The notes under the pieces: generated by a model
Told to the model about the DNA's origin: nothing
The model's input: only the letters and a program-made list of their open reading frames with translations
Databases searched by the model: none
NCBI RefSeq assembly: GCF_037975245.1
Contig: NC_092569.1
Span: 16,939,501 to 17,003,500 of the forward strand
Direction of reading: 5' to 3'
DNA: 64,000 bases
Source: Apostichopus japonicus
Lineage: Eukaryota > Echinodermata > Holothuroidea > Aspidochirotida > Stichopodidae
In this document: positions 24,801-36,781 of the stretch, in pieces
How positions within the stretch are numbered: position 1 is the stretch's first letter
Layout: every line of letters begins with the position of its first letter
Position numbers and translations under genes: made by a program

Positions 24801-27800
24801 CAAAAGTAGTGCAGAAATTATGTCGCTTTTCTTACAGGTGGATCGTATTTCTTTTATCAAAGTTCTGAATATCCCAAGGACTGTCGAGATGTCCAACGTC
24901 AGTGTTCTACATCAAGTTCCAGTGGAGTATACCTCATCAAACCAGATGGTTATAAAGAACCATTTGAAGTATTCTGCAACAACGATGTAGACACAGGAGG
25001 ATGGACGGTACGTCCATGACTATTTAAAAAAAAATGCTGCCAAGAGTTTGCTTTAAAATAAGTGTCGTGCTGCTATTTTCGGAGATACATAATGCATGTC
25101 AATTTTTCAAACAATTTGATGATTAATTTATCACTGTAATATATTAAAGTTGAAATATTTACTTAGCTATCAATATGATGTGTAACTATTTGGATTTCAT
25201 TAGTACATATTTTTTGTAAAAATATTTGGTTTCTCATGAAGATGAAATGAAATGGATTTGTAAAGAGAAGCAAACATAGTTTTAACTCAGTTACCAAGAT
25301 GACATCATTGTTGCATTCATATCATAACACTGAACGTGAACAATTATTTTTACAGAGAGTTATGAGTACATAGTTTGACCAAACGATGTCAATTTTTACC
25401 AATTTCACTAAGCTATCAACTGCAACCACCAGAAAAATAACTAGCAACAGGAATATGTTTTAAAACTCGTTTCTTTATGTTAGGTCATTCAACGACGCGA
25501 GGGTGGCTTTGTGAACTTTAACAGGAGTTGGGCACAGTATGAAGATGGATTTGGATTCCTGTCCTCTGAGTTTTGGCTCGGCAATGAAAAGTTGTCGTAT
25601 TTGACGAATCAGGAAGTGTATGAACTTCGTGTGGATATTACTCTTTATAATGGGTCAGCCTTGTATGCTATTTACAAAGATTTCCGTATCACTGACGGAT
25701 GGGGTCAATATATGATATCCAGTATCGGAGTATTGGAAAGCAATTTAGGTAAGTGGCTGAGATGATTGATAAAGTCTTAAATCAAGAACTACCGATCGTT
25801 TACCTTTATCTCCAAGTATTTTACATTCGTTCCCATCAATACAATGCAAACACGTTTCCTTCGTTTGTTCATTGTGTACACATTTTCATTGCGTTATTTC
25901 TAGCCCGGAAATTCTGGTTTTGCCATAAAGTAATATTACATATTTGTTTCCCATCCAGGCTCAGCACTGTCAACCTGTCCTTCGAATATGATCTACAACA
26001 CCTGCAGTTGCCAAGCAACGTGCGATGATCCCAATGGAGCGGGTGGATGTAATAATACCTGCCTGGGTAGTGAGGGTTGTAACTGTCCTACAGGGTTCTT
26101 AATGCATGGAAGTGACTGCATCCCTACGAGTGACTGTGGTTGTTTCATAACAGATGAGAATTTGGTTATACCAGTGAGTACTTAATTTTATTTAACTATA
26201 TATTGCTATTGCGAATACTCACGAAAGTATGACTATTTTTGGTCTTATATATTGTTACTGTTTTGTATTTTAGAATGGGGAAACATATGTCAACGATGAC
26301 TGCACACAGAAGTGTTCGTGCAGCAATAACCGAATAAGCTGTGAAGATGACTACAGGTGCAGTGCTAATGCCGTGTGTGATATGAACGCTGAAGTGAGAC
26401 AATGCTCTTGTAATGAAGGTTATGGAGGTGACGGACTAAGTTGTGAACCTTTATATGAAGACTGTAAAGATGTTTACGACGCCGGCCATACACAAGATGG
26501 TGTTTATACAATCGTTCCGTCTGGATGGTCGGGCTCATCATTTAGTGTGTACTGTAAAATGGATAATGGTGGAGGATGGACGGTAAGTCTTTTGTTCTTT
26601 CTGACTGTTGAAACGTGTTAAGAGGTATTAGTTTTAATTTTAGCCGATGACCTGTCTAATATATATAATCAAAATATACAATTCGCTACGGAAATTACAT
26701 TTCCGGCTTATTTACAATATTTAAGTTTACACATACAATTCGGATACATTATTGAAAAACTAAAGGAACTCTGAATAATAGTAAACTTACTCAGTCCACA
26801 GTAATCTATGAAAGTAAGAGACAATAACTTTATATACAAAAGCATATTCTAATGCGCCCTATAGAACAGCTTATAGACACAAAAGTATTGTTTTGCTGTT
26901 TCATACGGTTAAATGTCATGCATAAACTGATATTGCATTATCAAAACATACAATATCTATGAACCAATTGATTGCTTGTTAATAAATGATTTTCGCTTTT
27001 TTTTTTACACATTTGCTCAGGTATTTCAACGTCGCACTGATGATTCTACTAGTTTCTATAAGGACTGGATATCTTACAAGGAAGGATTTGGTGACGGTGA
27101 AAACTTCTGGCTAGGTAATGAAAAGCTTCATTACATGACAAATCGGAAAAATTACCAGCTTCGCTTTGACGTCACTACCTCCGACGGGACACGGAAATAT
27201 GCTGAATACCCAGAGTTTCAAGTTGAGTCTGAAAGCAACAACTACAGATTGAATAAACTCGGAGATAGGAGTAGTGGCAATACAGGTTGGTAAAGACTCT
27301 TCCTCTTCTCTTAACCTTTTGGTTTCGGGAGTGTTGTTCCGAGGCGTAATTATAGTCATATAAAAGCACGTACTGGTTGACCATCTGCAATGTTTATATT
27401 TTATACCCTCTTCCGTGCAATAAAAATATAATCAATTTCAAATAACGATATGTCACAGTTATATGTAATTTATTACGCTTCAATCGTTAAACCCTAAAAG
27501 TACGTCAGTTTTAAGGCACACCTGATACAGGTCAAGGGTCTTGTGAACAACATTGTCTTTGTCATGTGAAAGAAAGCAGTGGTGCAATGTTTTAATTTAA
27601 GTTCGAGTTCAAATCTCTTTTCCCTCGATGTTTACCTGGTAATGGATTAAAACGATGTTAACCCGTCAATGAATTAATACAAGTTATCCTACTCAAAATT
27701 TACATTTAACCGGTTTAGGAGCTAAAGTTGGAATTATCATGTTAAACGACGGTCTGATTATGACAACGCAGTAGCTTTGAAGTGAGCGTTAATATTACAT

Positions 27801-28873
27801 ACAACCATGAACATAACCCGAACCAATTTTATTATCACAATATAATTGCAGTTATTAGTGTTTTAAATTTGACAGCTTGATTGATTAAAGTTGAAAATCA
27901 CAAAAGATTTGTTGCTTAATCATCTCGAAGCAGACTGATATTAAAACAATAGACAACTATGCTACATTATATTCGATGATAAAAATAACAATCTTCACAC
28001 AAAAACATAAGTTCGAGAAACAACTACAGCAGACGGCTGACATTTTCACAAGTGAATCATGCCAACGCACAAACACACACCCTGCTCTTATCATCAAACC
28101 CTACAAAACATCAATGCATTATGAGATGCACACAAGAAAACTGACCTTACAAACATGATTCAGTGGTCATTTGTATAGTACAATTGAGAATCCTTTACTA
28201 GTGTGCGATTCTTTTAGACTCGAATAGTTACATATTTCCTTTCGACTATGTTATGCCAAAATGGTAAATACTAGAAATATTCATTCAAATTATCACTTAA
28301 ATGATGCGTAGTTCTCACAGCCACGTAACTGAAACATACAGATCAAACAATACATTCAAATCTGAAATAATATGCTCATACATATTAATACATATTTAAT
28401 TAGTATAAGAATATCACTGCGTAAATTGCAGTAATGTCGACATAAGGTAAACTGAAATCTAAACTTAAAGCAAGTAGAAAACATTGGGATTATTTGTTAC
28501 TGCACGTTACCGTAATCAATGTACCAACCGATTTTCCTGTATATGTTTTTCAGGTCGTAACTTTGTTAATTACAACAGAGGTAAACAATTCAGTACATTT
28601 GACCGAGACAATGATGCTTGCGGTAACTTCAACTGTGCAGAGCTACACAGAAGCGGATGGTGGCATTCTAATATTCAGTGCTCTTCTTGTCATAGTTACA
28701 ATCGTTACAATTATTGTCATCATTTTCAATACAGCAGCAGCTGTCATTCAATTTGTACCGATGACAACCTCAACGGAGTCTACAACGGTGAACGGGGGAG
28801 ACAAATTTTCACTGACTACTATGAAAACTGTAACATCGGATCCGTCGAAATGAAAATTCGACCTTCTTCATGA
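21855..28873 (+). CDS. Gene C (plus type): secreted fibrinogen-related protein with TIL and EGF-like modules, 556 residues
   Basis: Exons are 21855-21935, 24334-24379, 24838-25007, 25484-25748, 25959-26173, 26274-26582, 27021-27285 and 28554-28873. The sum of 1671 bases is open to a TGA and all borders are GT/AG. Residues 1-27 are a signal peptide (MEFVLLVSAFFAFSCTTIV); 28-42 a linker; 43-187 fibrinogen domain 1 without a P part. Residues 188-259 are a TIL domain (CPSNMIYNTCSCQATC... CNCPTGF... CGC); 260-362 hold a VWC-like NGETYVNDDCTQKCSC, an EGF-like CNEGYGGDGLSC and the start of fibrinogen domain 2 (VYCKMDNGGGWT). Residues 363-450 are its middle and 451-556 its P part with a five-Cys loop. 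N-glycosylation sites are visible (NRS, NGS, NNT). Intron phases are 0,1,0,1,0,0,1. Probably an extracellular lectin; ligand unknown. The 5' two thirds are nearly identical to gene F. Two extra residues beside YNRYNYC in the loop are unique to this gene. Confidence 0.9.
21936..24333. other. Intron 1 of gene C
   Basis: AT-rich, with no independent gene. It is the part of the C/F repeat in which the two copies are most alike, more so than the exon-bearing 3' part. The open frames at 22508-22771 and 41395-41781 look conserved only because the whole intron is. Confidence 0.6.
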
Positions 28874-30528
28874 GATGAGGAAACCTAAACGGACCATCAG
28901 ATTTTACTAAAACAACTGATATCAGAGTCTGAACACGATTGAAAAGAGGGGTAGACGATCACTACGGAAACCTGGATGACATGAAAGTCGACGTAGTATA
29001 TATTCCAGTCGTAAAATATATCACAAATATATGAATTCTTTTAATCTGGTAAAATGTTAATTCATTTATACAACGATGACCAGCAGTAGCAATGCATTTC
29101 CTTATGCTCGACAATAACGCTCTAAGAAGAACCGGAGCAAATAAAACACGATGAAGCTATCTTAGAAAAATTGAAGCATGTTATCATTTCCTCTGTTTTG
29201 TCATACATGAATAAATAAAAATGCAAGTAAATTTCTCTAAATGTAAAATTTCGTCTTGAATGAAATCGTCCAGTAGCAGCAAGTTTATTTTCTTTTACTA
29301 GACGACCGCTGAAAGAATGGTTCTTTACGATACCATAGTAAATTTGATCTTGGAGTGAGTACAAAATGTACTTAACAGTGCAACAGGTATATTTATTATG
29401 CGTAAGTGTAAAACTTGAACTAGTCAATCACAAGGTATGTTTTTATGAAAGGTCACCCGGCGTCTTTGTATAACTATCACGTCTTTCAACTGATTTTGTA
29501 CCGATATGACAGTGCCCTATATATAAAATTGATGGGCCCCATTGCGAATTAAGTTGTTTTCTTATTGAGAAGCGAATAGGTCCAGCCATGGTTCCCCTTT
29601 ACATACTTAAAGTCACCCAAGATAGAGGATGGGCACGAAATACCCAACAACATGTTTCACTTTCAACCAACGCCCTTCACAGTGAGACCCTAAACAGACA
29701 ATTGTTATGATAATTGGATTATCACGAGGCCCTTCGAGAAGGAATGAATAATAAACATGACACTGCCTGTTGGTTAATGAACTTTCTACACTGATCTACA
29801 TTGTTTGTTTGCAGAGTATCTCAAAGAGTTTTAACAAACGTCACCCAAGATAGATACAGTTATGTTGCCAGACCGGACAATAAAAAACAAGGTGGGGGTG
29901 GATGTGGCATTGTCCACCCCGTACTGACTATTTAAGATAACAATGTGGTTTCTGCTAGGAATAAAACAATATATCAACTCTGTTGTTAGTTTCTATTCAG
30001 GTGGTACACTGCATAAAAGGAAATTTTGGGTAGCTTTCTTACAAAAGCCATCTAAGTGAAATTATCAATCAGTACAATCCTTCATCACGTTATGAATTGG
30101 CGACATTGTACTTACAACCGTGCATAGATCGGAATTCAAATTTGGAACGTAATTGTTAATGTGGGTAGTTGGTTGGGAGGAGATGTGAGATAGGGGATGG
30201 AAAGAAGGTGTACAATCCAGGGTGATAGTTATCATCAACAGAGGACATTCGCTTTCATTTTTGATGTCTGTCGATGTACAATTAAAACGTACGATCAAAA
30301 TACGTTTAAGAAAAATTAAAACAAAACTGAGACACTTGGTTCACGATACCGTGGTTCACTTAACATAATTTGGCAACGTTTGCATTTCTAGAAATGACTC
30401 TCATTTATCATCGGATATGACAAACCGCTTTATAGTAGCCTAAACGTTGATTCTAAAAAACGCAAATCTGACATGTTTACCGTTTACTGCGTGTGACTGT
30501 CAAAGGTCAAAAAGTTTAGTACGTCCTG

Positions 30529-30683
30529 TGTTTTAGCAAAGTTCTGATTATTTTAAAGATTGTTGAGATGTTCAACGTCAGTGTTCTACGTCCAACTCTG
30601 CGGAATATATATTATCAAGGCAGACGGCTTAAAGAACCATTCGTATATTATGTAACGACTATGTTGGCAAATTGGGAGGGGTC
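30529..30683 (+). pseudogene. Decayed fibrinogen exon (first-half type), copy 2
   Basis: The same relic as at 2695-2863 (GCAAAGTTCTGATTAT, GATGTTCAACGTCAGTG), with its own small deletions and frame breaks. The acceptor side is also changed (TTTTAGC instead of GCAGG). It lies about 1.65 kb past gene C. Confidence 0.75.
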
Positions 30684-30888
30684 GTACGTCCAGGACTATT
30701 AAAGTTGTTCAAGTATATTCGGAATTGCTAAATATACTAAAATATTGTCATGTTGGCTCATAAGGCAAAGTAACATACGATTTTTTTCAATAGTTTTTTC
30801 TCTAATAAAATTAATGCATTTATTTAACATTGAAACATCTTAAACCAAGAATGTATCAGGTAGCTAGAATTGGCAATTAAAACTAATA

Positions 30889-30955
30889 ATATTTGACGAA
30901 TCAAGCAACACAAACATGCATTTCGTGCGGATACTACATTTTCTAATGGACACTC
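30889..30955 (+). pseudogene. Decayed fibrinogen exon (second exon of first half), copy 2
   Basis: Contains TATTTGACGAATCAAGC and TTTCGTGCGGAT, as at 3068-3140. Not open, and in order after the relic at 30529. Confidence 0.55.
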
Positions 30956-31335
30956 GAAACTTTGAAATTCAATTACCTATAACTTTGAAGAATCTCTAAT
31001 TCTTTATGCTAGAATTTCCTTCTGGTAGTATATGGCAAATACTTTAGCCCGCATGACCGTGACAATGGCTCGTGCGATAACAGTGACACATTGTGTCTGA
31101 GAGACACATTAGCTTTTAGTGGCATTCGTGTACTATTGGGGCATTAAGCTGCAGATGGCAGCTATAATTGGATAATGTGGTGGATAAAATTGGATATTCC
31201 GATATAATAAGAATAATACTAGTAATCAGCAGTTCTTTTAACGACGCTGAAGCGACCACAATGTGGGGGAAACCGGCAAAGGCTTAGGTCTTACAACATA
31301 CACCTCGGATGGTTTTCAATTCAAATTTTATTACA

Positions 31336-31625
31336 CACAATTAGTTCCTTGAGTTTGTGCCAAAGGCAATTCGTAAGGCAATGGTAAGGAAAAAGTACCG
31401 CTAGCTCTCCATATCCAGTGAGTAATGTGGTAGAGATTTATTTGAGAGGCATTTTGATTGCACGGTACCATGATAACACAATAGTATATATCAAAATATT
31501 ATTTCACCACGCCTCTGCAATTTGCTTGGAAGATTTTTAAGCATCTCTATCTTTAACCTTAAATATGAAAGTTAAAGTTGCTCCTCCTTCAAATTTCGTG
31601 TGCAGTATATAATGTTTTCTTTTTA
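31336..31625 (-). other. Inverted segment with flanking deletion
   Basis: Read on the minus strand this segment follows 5031-5290 (CGAAATTTGAAGGAGGAGC, TAAGGTTAAAGATAGAGATG, CGAATTGCCTTTGGCAC), which is in the + orientation in the first unit and near 53005-53600 in the third. The inversion is therefore specific to the C-E unit. On its left it joins the worn SINE region; on its right lies a tandem duplication of AACCCCTCTGGTT at about 31626-31655. About 1.5 kb is missing compared with the first unit. Confidence 0.7.
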
Positions 31626-32339
31626 ACCCCTCTGGTTAATAACCCCTCTGGTTGATAACAAAAAAACAGAAACAGGATGAGACTGACATAAGCATATGGT
31701 CGACGACCGCAGATATTATAATACGATATTTTTTGCCAAAATGAATCTAGGAAGACAAAGTCATCAGGCAAAATTTCAAACTTAGAACAATTTATGGTGC
31801 TTTCTCTTGGGAATGATTGCCAAAAACAATAAACTAATTTTAAAAGAAAGAAATGTTTGTAGTGAAACGCAGCCAAAGGGAAGAGATGCGCTGCACATCT
31901 ATCGAGGTAATTTCATTCAAACGCAATGACAGCTCTCGTCACCTGTCCCCAACCCCTCCCACCCCTGCTGGTTACGCAATAAACCAAATAAATACACATA
32001 TATGATCATTTCGTTTATTCATATTTATTACAGTTCAAGCACAATCAGTTTAGGTAATCATAGCAGTTAAAGGAATATTCAACAATGTGTCTAAAGATTA
32101 ATGAATATATTTTTTTTTTGCAGTCTGCGTCCCACATTTGAAACGATAATCTCCTCATTCAAGTTTCCTCGAGAGGTTTTAATTCTCAAAGATGATACAT
32201 TATCTATCGAAAATACAAAAGGAGCGTGTAGACTAGTTGGCATGTCTTTCTCATAACGAAAAATATATGTTCGTTTTACAGCTGATATTTTCCACAATGG
32301 TTTCGATAGAAACCACGTGATAGATTATACGCCATCAAC

Positions 32340-35300
32340 TCAAGAGATTGGTCTAATTTTCATCTCAACAGTTTGGGGGTTGCAGTTATTATAATAATGA
32401 GAAAAGATCCTCTCTCCGTTGCCTCCATTGTAGTCCCCGTTGAGGTTTTCGTAAGTTCAAATAGACGTGCAGCTGCTGCTGTATTGGAAATAATGACAAT
32501 AGGCACCATAACAGCTAGAGCAGTAGGTGTTCGTGCGCCACCAGCCACTTCTGTGCTTCTCTGCACAGTCGAAGTTGCCACATGCGTCATTGTCTTGGTC
32601 ATGCGTGCTAAATTGTTTTCCTTTGTTAAGATAGAAATTATAACCTGCGAAGTAAAACAGAGAGGACCACCAGTGGTAAAGACTTGGCCATTTAACTATA
32701 ACGTAAGTACCCTGATATATTGCACACTTTGGTTGGGACATAGAATACGTTTTACAGTATAATGGGAAGAGTAGGGGGGGGGTGAAGGGGTTTGATAGAG
32801 ATTCATAATTCAAAACTAATGGGGTAATTCCGTGATCATTATATATACTTCTTGTTGCATATTTATTCTGTATTGATCTTTGTTTTATTCAGGATTACTA
32901 CTCAAAGGAGATGACGATTATATGGATTTAAATTAATGATGTTTAATATAAAAAAAATAGGCTTGCCTACGGGAAATTATTGTTTAATGATATTAAATAT
33001 GATCATTAAATTAGTCACTATTGTGTTTGATTGTTAATGAGAACTAAATCCTTGTCTTTCCATTGACTAATTTTTAGCTATTATTTTCACATTGTAATTT
33101 CAGTCTATGCCTAAGGTTTTCTTTGTCTTCAAACACAGTGTGTGGCTCTTTTTGGTGTTATTGTTTCACAGATCTTATAAGAAACATTATTTTGTTAGTA
33201 GTGTGTGTTCAATCGGGTTTGATTTGCCTTACAATTTTTCTGTGAAGATATAAGGTCGTATTTCTCTTCCATAATATTTCCTGTTCTAATATTGATGCTA
33301 GCTCATTCAGCATATGTTCTTTTTCATCGGCTAGTCAGACTACCTCAATGTTTTGTCTATGATACCAACGGTATCCAGCTGGTACGGTGGCATAGTAAAA
33401 TCTAACACTGTGCTGTTTATTAAAAGTAACAGATCCAGATAGTACGATAATTTTGTACTGTTTCTTTACAGTAAATGGTCTAGATGGGACGATCATTTTG
33501 CAATTGTTCAGAGCATTGGCTCAAATCACGTTCAAGACAAAACCTTCTTTGCCTTTTTAAAGTTTATAACGCCAACACTAGCGAATGCAAAGAAGGTTCT
33601 TCACATCAATCGCAACAAATAAAGATAACCTGATTATGCGTGGTATTATTTCTTCACTGTTTCTATCTATTTTGTGTTCTAATTAATGCGTGAAAATTAT
33701 CATATATACCCAGAAATGGATTATAAACTTCATAAAGTATATCAGTGTGCGTGAATTGTGAAAGTGGGGGGGGGTGGTGGGCAGGAGCGGGCGGCCCGGG
33801 GTGTAACACCAAACCCTCTTTGTGAGGGTTTATGATCCAGTGTATTTAGAGCATATTTTTTAGGTAATATTTATCATCAAGATGTGTTGACGAACACTGT
33901 AGTAACTTTAACTTGACCTACCAAGGCAAGGCGCAAATATCAAATATGAAACAAATCTGTAGTTCCACTGTGAGTGCCCAGTTTATTCATTGTGTACTTG
34001 CTGCTTTCAGACTCGATTTGAAATTCTGTATACTCAGCATATTTAGCCGATCCACTAGCAGTAGTGATGTCAATTCGAAGCTTGTAGTTTTTTCTGATTC
34101 GTCAAGTAATGAAGTTTTTCATTTCCTAGCCAAAAGTTCCTGTTGTCACCAAACCCGTCTCTGTAATCAGTCCAGTTTTGATAAAGTTCGTAGAGTCATC
34201 GTTACGACGTTGAAACACCTGGAAGAATATCGGAAAAGATAATAAAGGAAAGATAATAATGGGAGTAGTTGAAGCATGCTAACAACCAAACTCAATCGAA
34301 GAATACCGACTATATATATATACAAAATGATATTCAGTCTGATAAACTTAAGCTATATTTTTGCGCTGTTTCTCTTAGGAGGAGGGTAATGTTAAGGGTT
34401 GTCATCATTTACATCTACTCAAGTGTTCTTAATATACGTACCTCAAAAAGAATTATTCATAAACAAATCACAGAAACATAGTTGAAACATTTATAGTGTT
34501 TTTCAATGAAGACTTACGGTCCATTCTCCTCCGTTTTCCATTTTAAAATTTACGTCGAATGGTATACCAGGCCATCCAGTAGGCTTTATTGTATACACGC
34601 CATCTTGCCTTTGTCTAGCGTCATAAACATCCTGGCAGTCTGTATACAAGGGCTCACAAGTTTCACCGCCACCTTCATATCCCGCATTACAATAACACTG
34701 TTGTACTTCATTCTCGACATCACACAAAGCATTGGTACTACAGCTGTAGACTGCATAGGTCAGTTGGTTATCGTTACAAGAACACTTTTGCGTGCATTCA
34801 TCGTTTACGGATGCTTCTCCATTCTAAAATGAAATAGATGAACATATAAAAAGACATATATTTCAATTGGTGATTGTGCTTACACTTTGCATCATCGTTA
34901 CGTTATTTAACTTAAGTTTTATTTCTGTTTCGTTTGCATTGTCACTTGATATTGAAATTACTGGTGCAAAATACTCACCGGTACAACCAGGTTGGCCTCT
35001 GTTACGAAACACCCACATTCACTCTTATTGATACAGTCATTCCCTTGCATTAAGAAACCAGCTGGACAGGTGCAACCCTCAGTACCCAAGCAGTCACTAT
35101 TACAACCAGATTGTCCGTTGGGATTTTCAAAATGTTCTGTTTATTGATTGTAGCTGCTCGTAAAGAACTATCAAATTTTCTCAATTTCATTTATCAAATA
35201 ATCATTTACAGGCATATTAAGCATTTTGTAAAAATCAAAATGATTAATAATCTGAATGGCTATTCAAGAACATTCCTACCTACGCCATGATGTTAGAGAA

Positions 35301-36674
35301 CTCCATCCATTAGAGTTATACAATTATTCCATTTTAATTTTGAAATGTGTACCCAACTTGGTGAAATGGGTAAAAAACAATCAGAAATGACTGTAAATAT
35401 TTGCCATAATAAATTTTATATATGTATACATATATATATATTTTTTTAAGGGGGAAGGGGGGAGTTAGGTTGGTTGACTAAACCTTAACTAGAATTTAAA
35501 CTCAATCTATTTGTGAAGTTTTCCTTCTTCTTATTTGCACCAGAAATATTTGCAAAGGTAATGGTTTTACATTCAGGGAAAACAGATCAAATTAAAATAT
35601 ATTGTTTGCAAAACTATGTTAGCGATGAAAACTTAATGAAGACTTTTACTTTTACTTTTTTACATTAACGAAAAATGTGAACAAAATGTGTTTGTATACA
35701 TTAATTTTCATATTAACAGTCGTCTCAGCATATCATAAAGTTCGATATGACATTTGTCTGTAATTTGTTTGTACAAGTTGTAACTTTAGTAAATGAAGAA
35801 AACGTATCAAATCATCTTTATTTGCTATATTTTAAATAGCAATTACTAACAATAACTTAAGCCTATTGTTTATAACGTTTTTGCCAGTGTTTTTAGCTTG
35901 ATAAAACATATACATTTTTTCAATGAATAAAGTATACGAGTTAATGTGTAAAACAACCACAGTAAACACGTTATGTCTTATGCAATTGAGTATATTGGCT
36001 GACATTGAAATACGGCACGGTATTGAATGTACCAAATGCATGCAATAGGTTTACATGAGACATTGGCCGGTGTAAACAAAAAAATATGCTTTAAATTGCA
36101 AATAAACTAAAAATAATACATGTGAAAGTATCTAGGGATATTTGATATCGATATATCTGAGTTACAAACAGATTAAAGTTACATTAAAGAAATAGTCAAA
36201 CGAATTAAGGGTGAAATTGTTGTAAACGTCATAACTTGAAGTCTTTGGGAACTAGGTTTATAGTATAGTACCAATGCAGATACTTTGCAAATTCCAAGAA
36301 TATCAAAATATCGTACTTAAAGGTTTATTGTCAAGTTAAAAACTACTTTTGTGATAGTTTAAGAAATTAACTTAATAATTGTGAATTAGTCTTAAACGTC
36401 TGGGAGACCGGTATTTGTAACTTCTAAGTACTTTTAAGGCAACAAGAAGGACATATTTGAACAAACGAGATAAACATATATACATAGATATTATTAGTTT
36501 AAACTAAACAACAATTTCAGGGTATATTATTGCAAGTAAAGTATAGCCATTGAAGTTTACCCATGCAAGTATTGTTGTAAATGTTTAACTCACCGTTTCT
36601 TACGAGGACGTAAAGGCGTTGGTTGTTGTGAACAAGAATGCAAATACTGCTCGAACAGCCACGGAAAGCTCCAT
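32340..36674 (-). pseudogene. Pseudogene E (minus type): broken fibrinogen-related gene
   Basis: Recognisable exons are the signal exon 36674-36594, a truncated TIL exon about 35129-34979, the VWC/EGF/fibrinogen-start exon 34823-34518, the fibrinogen middle 34218-33957 and the last exon 32644-32340. Lesions: a TAA at 36602-36600 inside the signal exon; one deletion that removed the linker exon, both exons of fibrinogen domain 1 and the first part of the TIL exon (junction near 35129). The fibrinogen middle has a one-base loss near 34185 and a one-base gain near 34090, and its splice donor GT is changed to AT at the 33957 edge. A TGA at 32459-32457 replaces a Cys codon in the last exon. Cysteines are also lost in the EGF exon (C to Y in LTYAVYSC; VNFKM for VxCKM). 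The promoter and poly(A) signal remain, so it might still be transcribed. It is not a functional protein gene. Confidence 0.92.
35130..36593. other. Remains of intron 1 in pseudogene E
   Basis: Matches gene B from about 10485 to 12260, then jumps to about 13845 (GTTTACCCATGCAAG joined to TGTAAATGTTTAACTCACC), a further internal loss of about 1.6 kb. A short (TA)n and a G-rich stretch lie at 35420-35465. Confidence 0.6.
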
Positions 36675-36773
36675 ATTTATGAATGTCTTGGTAAAATACG
36701 AATGACAATTCAAATGAAATGTATCTCTAGAGGTAAGAAATATTCCTAAAAACAACGGACGACCCGAAGTGCA

Positions 36774-36781
36774 TTTATAAA
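36774..36781 (-). promoter_or_regulatory. TATA box of pseudogene E
   Basis: TTTATAAA, 100 bases upstream of the old ATG, in the same conserved block as in genes B and G. The promoter has not decayed visibly although the coding exons have. Confidence 0.5.

Larger units (their letters stand above)
28874..32339. other. Intergenic DNA between the convergent gene C and pseudogene E
   Basis: The first part (to about 31335) matches the flank of gene A, with a poly(A) signal AATAAA at 29210-29215 about 340 bases after the stop. It includes relic exons at 30529 and 30889 and the start of the SINE region near 31200-31335. About 1.5 kb found in the first unit (3545-5030) is missing and the next block is inverted. 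The last part is the 3' flank of pseudogene E with an AATAAA (minus strand) at 32018-32013. Confidence 0.55.
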
